A stretch of DNA of 64,000 bases, taken from positions 1-64,000 of the forward strand of contig CAKNZJ010000038.1 in assembly GCA_932222125.1 (NCBI GenBank), written 5' to 3'. Both the position numbers and the translations under genes were made by a program. Position 1 is the stretch's first letter; every line of letters starts with the position of its first letter. Positions 60,411-64,000 of the stretch are shown here, piece after piece. The DNA comes from an uncultured Clostridia bacterium (GTDB lineage: Bacteria; Bacillota; Clostridia; Oscillospirales; Oscillospiraceae). The notes under the pieces are model-generated. The model worked only from the letters and a program-made list of their open reading frames with translations. It had not been told where the DNA came from and searched no databases.

Positions 60411-61781
60411 TTGTTCAAGGGCAAATTACATGGCATCCATGCTCCCCACAGAAAAAATACTGTGGACAGCGTACCCACCAGGATGCCGGTGCCTGCGGTG
60501 GTCACCGTTCCCATGTCCATGAGCATCGGCGCCCCATCCAAGCCGGTGGTCAAGCCGGGAGATGAGGTGAAAGTGGGCCAGCTGATTGCCGAAGCCAATG
60601 GCTTTGTATCAGCCCCCATCTACTCAGGCGTGTCCGGCAAGGTCAAAAAACTGGATGATATCCTGGGCTCCAACGGCCGCTTTGACACTGCCATCGTCAT
60701 CGAGACAGATGGGAAACAGGAGCTATACGAGGGCATCACCCCTCCAGTCGTCACTGACCAGAAAAGTTTTGTAGACGCGGTGCGAAACTGCGGCCTTGTG
60801 GGCTTGGGCGGCGCGGGCTTCCCCACCTCGGTCAAGATGGGGGTGGAGCCGGACCGGGTTCATGCCATTATCATCAACGGCGCTGAGTGCGAGCCATACA
60901 TCACCTCCGATACCCGCACCATGTTGGACGACGCGCCCAGCATCGTAGAGGGAGCTGAACTGCTTCAGAAATATTACAGTCCCCAGCGCATCATCATTGG
61001 CATTGAGGATAACAAGCCTCAGTGCATCGAGGCCATGCGCCAAGCCGGGAAAAATGTGCCGGGCTTTGAAGTGGCCTCCTTGCCCGCCCTATACCCACAA
61101 GGCGGTGAGAAGGTGCTCATCTACCACACCACTGGCCACGTGGTGCCCGAGGGCAAACTGCCCATCGACGTGGGCTGCATCGTTATCAATTGCACCACTC
61201 TTGCGGTCATCGCCAAGTACATCAAAACAGGCATGCCCCTAGTGGAAAAGGTGATCACCGTGGACGGCAGTGCCGTAGCCAACCCTCAAAACCTCATCGT
61301 TCCCGTGGGCACCCATCTTCAGGACATACTCAATTTCGTCGGTGTCAAGACCGAGCCCCGTAAAGTGCTCTTCGGCGGCCCCATGATGGGTATATCCGTA
61401 CCTAGCCTAGACGCTCCTGTGATGAAAAATACCAACGCTGTGCTGGCGTTTGCTGAAAAGGAAGCCGCCACCCCGCAGACCACCGCCTGCATCCGCTGCG
61501 GCCGGTGCGTGGCTCACTGTCCCATGCGATTGATGCCCGCCAACATCGAATCCGCTTACCAGGCCAATGACGGCGCGGCCCTCAAAGCGCTCAAGGTCAA
61601 CCTGTGTATGGAATGCGGCTGCTGCTCCTATGTCTGTCCAGCCCGGCGGCCACTGGTCCAGGTGCACAAGCTGTCTAAAGGCATCCTCAACCGGTATAAC
61701 GCCAAACTGAACGCCGCCCAGGAGAAAGAAAGCGCCAAAAAAGCTGCCCAAGTAGGCGCAAGAAAGGAGGGTGGAGCATAG
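60411..61781 (+). CDS. rnfC: Electron transport complex subunit RnfC
   Basis: 456 aa peripheral subunit of the Rnf ferredoxin:NAD+ oxidoreductase. It carries the NADH/FMN-binding Complex-I-51K-like region (GLVGLGGAGFPTSVKMG), the SLBB-like middle and two 4Fe-4S motifs: CIRCGRCVAHCP near residue 360 and CMECGCCSYVCP near 398. It starts at TTG with AGGAGGAG 7 bases upstream. The N-terminal biotinyl-like part (SKPVVKPGDEVKVGQ) is typical. First gene of the C-D-G-E-A order found in clostridia. Confidence 0.96.
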   Translation: MFKGKLHGIHAPHRKNTVDSVPTRMPVPAVVTVPMSMSIGAPSKPVVKPGDEVKVGQLIAEANGFVSAPIYSGVSGKVKKLDDILGSNGRFDTAIVIETDGKQELYEGITPPVVTDQKSFVDAVRNCGLVGLGGAGFPTSVKMGVEPDRVHAIIINGAECEPYITSDTRTMLDDAPSIVEGAELLQKYYSPQRIIIGIEDNKPQCIEAMRQAGKNVPGFEVASLPALYPQGGEKVLIYHTTGHVVPEGKLPIDVGCIVINCTTLAVIAKYIKTGMPLVEKVITVDGSAVANPQNLIVPVGTHLQDILNFVGVKTEPRKVLFGGPMMGISVPSLDAPVMKNTNAVLAFAEKEAATPQTTACIRCGRCVAHCPMRLMPANIESAYQANDGAALKALKVNLCMECGCCSYVCPARRPLVQVHKLSKGILNRYNAKLNAAQEKESAKKAAQVGARKEGGA

Positions 61782-62746
61782 TGGAAAGCAACAAGATTGT
61801 TTCCGTTAGCCCCCACATATACGCTTCCACCACCACCTCCACCATCATGCGGGATGTACTTATTGCCCTGCTCCCTGCTGTGGTGGCCTCAATCTGTTTC
61901 TTCGGAAGTCAAGCCCTGATTGTGGAGGTACTGTGCATCGCTGTGGCGGTGCTGTGCGAGTGGGTATTTGAGAAGATTTGCAAGCGCCCAAACACAATCG
62001 GAGACCTGTCCGCCGCGGTCACCGGTCTGCTGCTGGCCCTGAACCTGCCTGTCGACATTCCCCTTTGGCAGGCGGCATTTGGCGTATTCGTAGCTATTGT
62101 GGTGGTCAAACAGCTCTTTGGCGGCATCGGCATGAATTTTGCCAACCCCGCCATCACCGCCCGTGTGGTCATGCTGGTAGCCTTCTCCGGCACCATGACA
62201 ACCTGGGCCATCCCGAACTTTTCCGATGCAATGTCTACCGCCACCCCGTTAGCCATCATTGCCAATCCAGAGGCAGTGTCTGCCACCACTTCCCAGGCTA
62301 CCGCCGCCGTGGTCAAACTCCCCACCCTGCTGCAAATGTTCCTAGGCGCCCGGGGGGGCTCCATGGGCGAGACCAGCGTGCTGGCTCTGCTGCTGGGCGG
62401 ACTCTACCTCATATTCCGCAAGGTGATCACCTGGCACACCCCCATCGCCTTCCTGGCCACCGTATACGTGCTCACTGCCCTGCTGGGGCAAGAGCCTCTG
62501 TACCAGGTGATGGCCGGCGGTCTGTGTATCGGCGCCATTTTTATGGCCACTGACTATACCACATCCCCCTCCACCCCCGCAGGTAAGCTCGTCTTTGGCG
62601 TAGGCTGCGGCTTGATCACCGTGTTTATCCGGGTCTGGAGCAACTATCCTGAGGGCGTGTCCTTCTCCATCCTATTGATGAATATCCTCAATCCGTTTAT
62701 CTGCGAGTGGACCCGCACCAAGCCCCTTGGAGGTGTAAACGCATGA
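61781..62746 (+). CDS. rnfD: Electron transport complex subunit RnfD
   Basis: 321 aa membrane subunit, about nine hydrophobic segments. The covalent-FMN region reads STATPLAIIA; the family form is S(G)ATPL and the threonine is kept. It starts at GTG, which overlaps the rnfC stop TAG by one base, with AAAGGAGG upstream. Together with RnfG it carries the flavins of the Na+/H+-translocating path. Confidence 0.95.
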   Translation: MESNKIVSVSPHIYASTTTSTIMRDVLIALLPAVVASICFFGSQALIVEVLCIAVAVLCEWVFEKICKRPNTIGDLSAAVTGLLLALNLPVDIPLWQAAFGVFVAIVVVKQLFGGIGMNFANPAITARVVMLVAFSGTMTTWAIPNFSDAMSTATPLAIIANPEAVSATTSQATAAVVKLPTLLQMFLGARGGSMGETSVLALLLGGLYLIFRKVITWHTPIAFLATVYVLTALLGQEPLYQVMAGGLCIGAIFMATDYTTSPSTPAGKLVFGVGCGLITVFIRVWSNYPEGVSFSILLMNILNPFICEWTRTKPLGGVNA

Positions 62747-63291
62747 CGAAGACAAAGTCCAATAATGTGGTCTCTGATTTTGTGGCCCCGATCGTAGTAC
62801 TTACCGCTATCTGCCTGGTGATGACCCTTTTGCTGGCCGTGACCAACCAGATTACTTCCCCCATCATTGATGAGACAGCCCGCAAGCGGGCAGAGGCGGC
62901 CCGAACTCAGGTCATGCCTGAGGCCGACGGCTTTGAGCTGCTGAGTGTGGAAGGTCTGCCCGAAACCATTACCGAGGTATATCAAGCCACCAACGGAGTA
63001 GGCTATGTATTTATGATCACCTCCAGCGGCTACGGCGGTAAGAACACCCTGAACATGATCTGCGGAATCGACTCCACCGGACTGATCACCAGCGCTTCTG
63101 TGCTCAGCCACAAGGAGACCCCTGGCCTTGGCTCCAAAATTACCGGCTCTAACTTCGCTGGCCAGTTCCCAGGCAAGGACGCCTTGCTGGACGGCGTGGA
63201 CACCATCAGCGGGGCCACCTTCTCCTCCAACTACTTCATTGCCGCCATTCAGGACGCCTTTGCAGCGTATGACATGGTTAAGGAGGGTTAA
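62743..63291 (+). CDS. rnfG: Electron transport complex subunit RnfG
   Basis: 182 aa with one N-terminal membrane segment and an extracytoplasmic FMN-binding domain. The flavin attachment motif DTISGATFSS carries the threonine that receives FMN covalently. ATG 62743 overlaps the rnfD stop as ATGA, with TTGGAGGTG upstream. A longer frame to 62707 lies inside rnfD and is not used. The FMN should be attached by an ApbE-type transferase, whose gene is not in the window. Confidence 0.95.
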   Translation: MTKTKSNNVVSDFVAPIVVLTAICLVMTLLLAVTNQITSPIIDETARKRAEAARTQVMPEADGFELLSVEGLPETITEVYQATNGVGYVFMITSSGYGGKNTLNMICGIDSTGLITSASVLSHKETPGLGSKITGSNFAGQFPGKDALLDGVDTISGATFSSNYFIAAIQDAFAAYDMVKEG

Positions 63292-63293
63292 TT

Positions 63294-63983
63294 GTGAAAA
63301 AGAGCAAATTTTCCATCCTCACCAATGGCATCATCAAGGAAAACCCCATCCTGGTTCTGGTACTGGGCACCTGTCCCTTCCTGGCAGTTACCACCCAGGC
63401 GTCCAACGCCATTGGCATGGGAGCGGCGGTTACCTTCGTGCTACTGTGCTCCAACATCATCGTCTCCCTGTTGCGCAAGATCATTCCGGACAAGGTGCGA
63501 ATCCCATGCTACATTGTGGTGATCGCCTCCTTCGTTACTCTGGTACAGATGATTGTCAAGGCCTTTCTTCCTGAGCTGGACACCTCCCTGGGCCTATTTC
63601 TACCCCTGATCGTGGTCAACTGTATCATCTTGGGCCGGGCAGAGATGTTTGCCAGTAAGAACGGCATTGTAGACTCTGCCCTAGACGCCATCGGCATGGG
63701 CATTGGTTACACCCTTGCCATGCTGGTGATGGCCAGCGTCCGGGAGATCGTGGGAAACGGCACCTGGTACGGCATAGAAATACCTGTCTTGGTAGACAAT
63801 AATATCCTCATTATGACTATGGCCCCCGGCGGCTTTGCCATGTTTGGCATCCTGATCGCCATCGTCAACAAGCTCAGCCACGGAAAAGCCATTAAGAAGA
63901 AGGAGTTTGGCTGTGAGGGTTGTCCCTCGGCCGCCGCCTGTGGTCAGGCCGGCTGTACACAGAAGGAGGCTGCTGTCAAATGA
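63294..63983 (+). CDS. rnfE: Electron transport complex subunit RnfE
   Basis: 229 aa, six membrane segments, with the Rnf/Nqr E-type core (ILVLVLGTCPFLAVTTQASN, PLIVVNCIILGRAEMFASKN). The core ends near residue 200. A tail follows with four cysteines, C207, C210, C216 and C221 (GCEGCPSAAACGQAGC), before a basic end. Translation begins at GTG with AAGGAGGG upstream. The tail is soluble and could bind an iron-sulfur or other metal centre. Confidence 0.94.
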   Translation: MKKSKFSILTNGIIKENPILVLVLGTCPFLAVTTQASNAIGMGAAVTFVLLCSNIIVSLLRKIIPDKVRIPCYIVVIASFVTLVQMIVKAFLPELDTSLGLFLPLIVVNCIILGRAEMFASKNGIVDSALDAIGMGIGYTLAMLVMASVREIVGNGTWYGIEIPVLVDNNILIMTMAPGGFAMFGILIAIVNKLSHGKAIKKKEFGCEGCPSAAACGQAGCTQKEAAVK

Positions 63984-64000
63984 TTGAAAATATCAAAGTT
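63980..64000 (+). CDS. rnfA: Start of RnfA (cut by window end)
   Basis: ATG 63980 overlaps the rnfE stop as ATGA and reads MIENIKV before the window ends. AGGAGG lies 12 bases upstream. In the clostridial Rnf order the next subunit is RnfA; seven residues cannot prove it, so the identity rests on context. Confidence 0.65.

Noticed and set aside
1..64000. CRISPR arrays, rRNA genes and complete insertion sequences
   Set aside because: No regularly spaced direct repeats with unique spacers, no rRNA-like segments and no full transposase frame with terminal inverted repeats were seen.

Overview
The window looks like a chromosomal segment of a moderately GC-rich anaerobic Clostridia, most likely the Oscillospiraceae group (Flavonifractor/Lawsonibacter-like). 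I infer this from gene content and not from any database search: a Rnf complex in the clostridial C-D-G-E-A order, a GlgD-containing glycogen cluster, AddAB recombination nuclease, OpuC-type betaine/choline uptake, cobalamin-dependent MetH with a separately encoded activation protein, and GC-rich third codon positions.

Layout. 1-3700: a heptamer repeat, then a minus-strand surface-polymer pair (flippase, then a two-domain glycosyltransferase/CDP-glycerol transferase). 3.6-8.5 kb: an AT-richer, decayed integrative conjugative element holding a relaxase tail, an Imm26-like immunity gene with a broken start, fused VirB4 and DUF4315 scraps, an intact PadR regulator with a flavodoxin-like target, and a cysteine-rich KTR protein. 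8.8-12.1 kb: CPBP protease, about 1 kb of degraded DNA, tRNA-Ser(CGA) with a partial second copy, and a patatin-like lipase. 12.4-23.2 kb: a glycogen synthesis and breakdown operon (glgB-glgC-glgD-glgA-glgP-ROK glucokinase-pgi), followed by yebC. 24.2-26.5 kb: an ECF sigma factor with an RsgI/PepSY-type anti-sigma. 26.6-32.1 kb: an oligopeptide ABC transporter. 32.3-44.5 kb: a sulfur amino acid region with an SDR oxidoreductase, metY, metA, a homocysteine methyltransferase/MTHF reductase, metH, a MetH activation protein, a thioredoxin reductase, a candidate cobalamin uptake pair and cysK. 45-48 kb: OpuC-like transporter with a permease/binding-protein fusion. 48.2-60 kb: corA, addB, addA, rpmE, flavin reductase, hflX and two membrane proteins. 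60.2-64 kb: rnfCDGE and the start of rnfA.

How the genes work together. GlgC/GlgD make ADP-glucose, GlgA and GlgB build glycogen, GlgP releases glucose-1-phosphate, and the ROK kinase and Pgi connect glucose to glycolysis. MetA carries Glu111, which predicts acetyl-CoA use, so it should supply O-acetylhomoserine to MetY. MetH and its activation protein need cobalamin, and the nearby ECF S-component/DUF4430 pair may import it.

The strongest unexplained signals are two divergent RNA leaders between metY and metA. Each has a consensus promoter, an intrinsic terminator, and an upstream segment that would pair with the terminator's left arm. I could not match either to a known riboswitch class. 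Others worth checking are the OpuC fusion with an internal ribosome site and lipobox, the long perfect hairpins with tiny loops, a 26-bp palindrome in the padR promoter, a palindrome over the -10 box of the DUF4430 pair, and a cysteine-rich RnfE tail.
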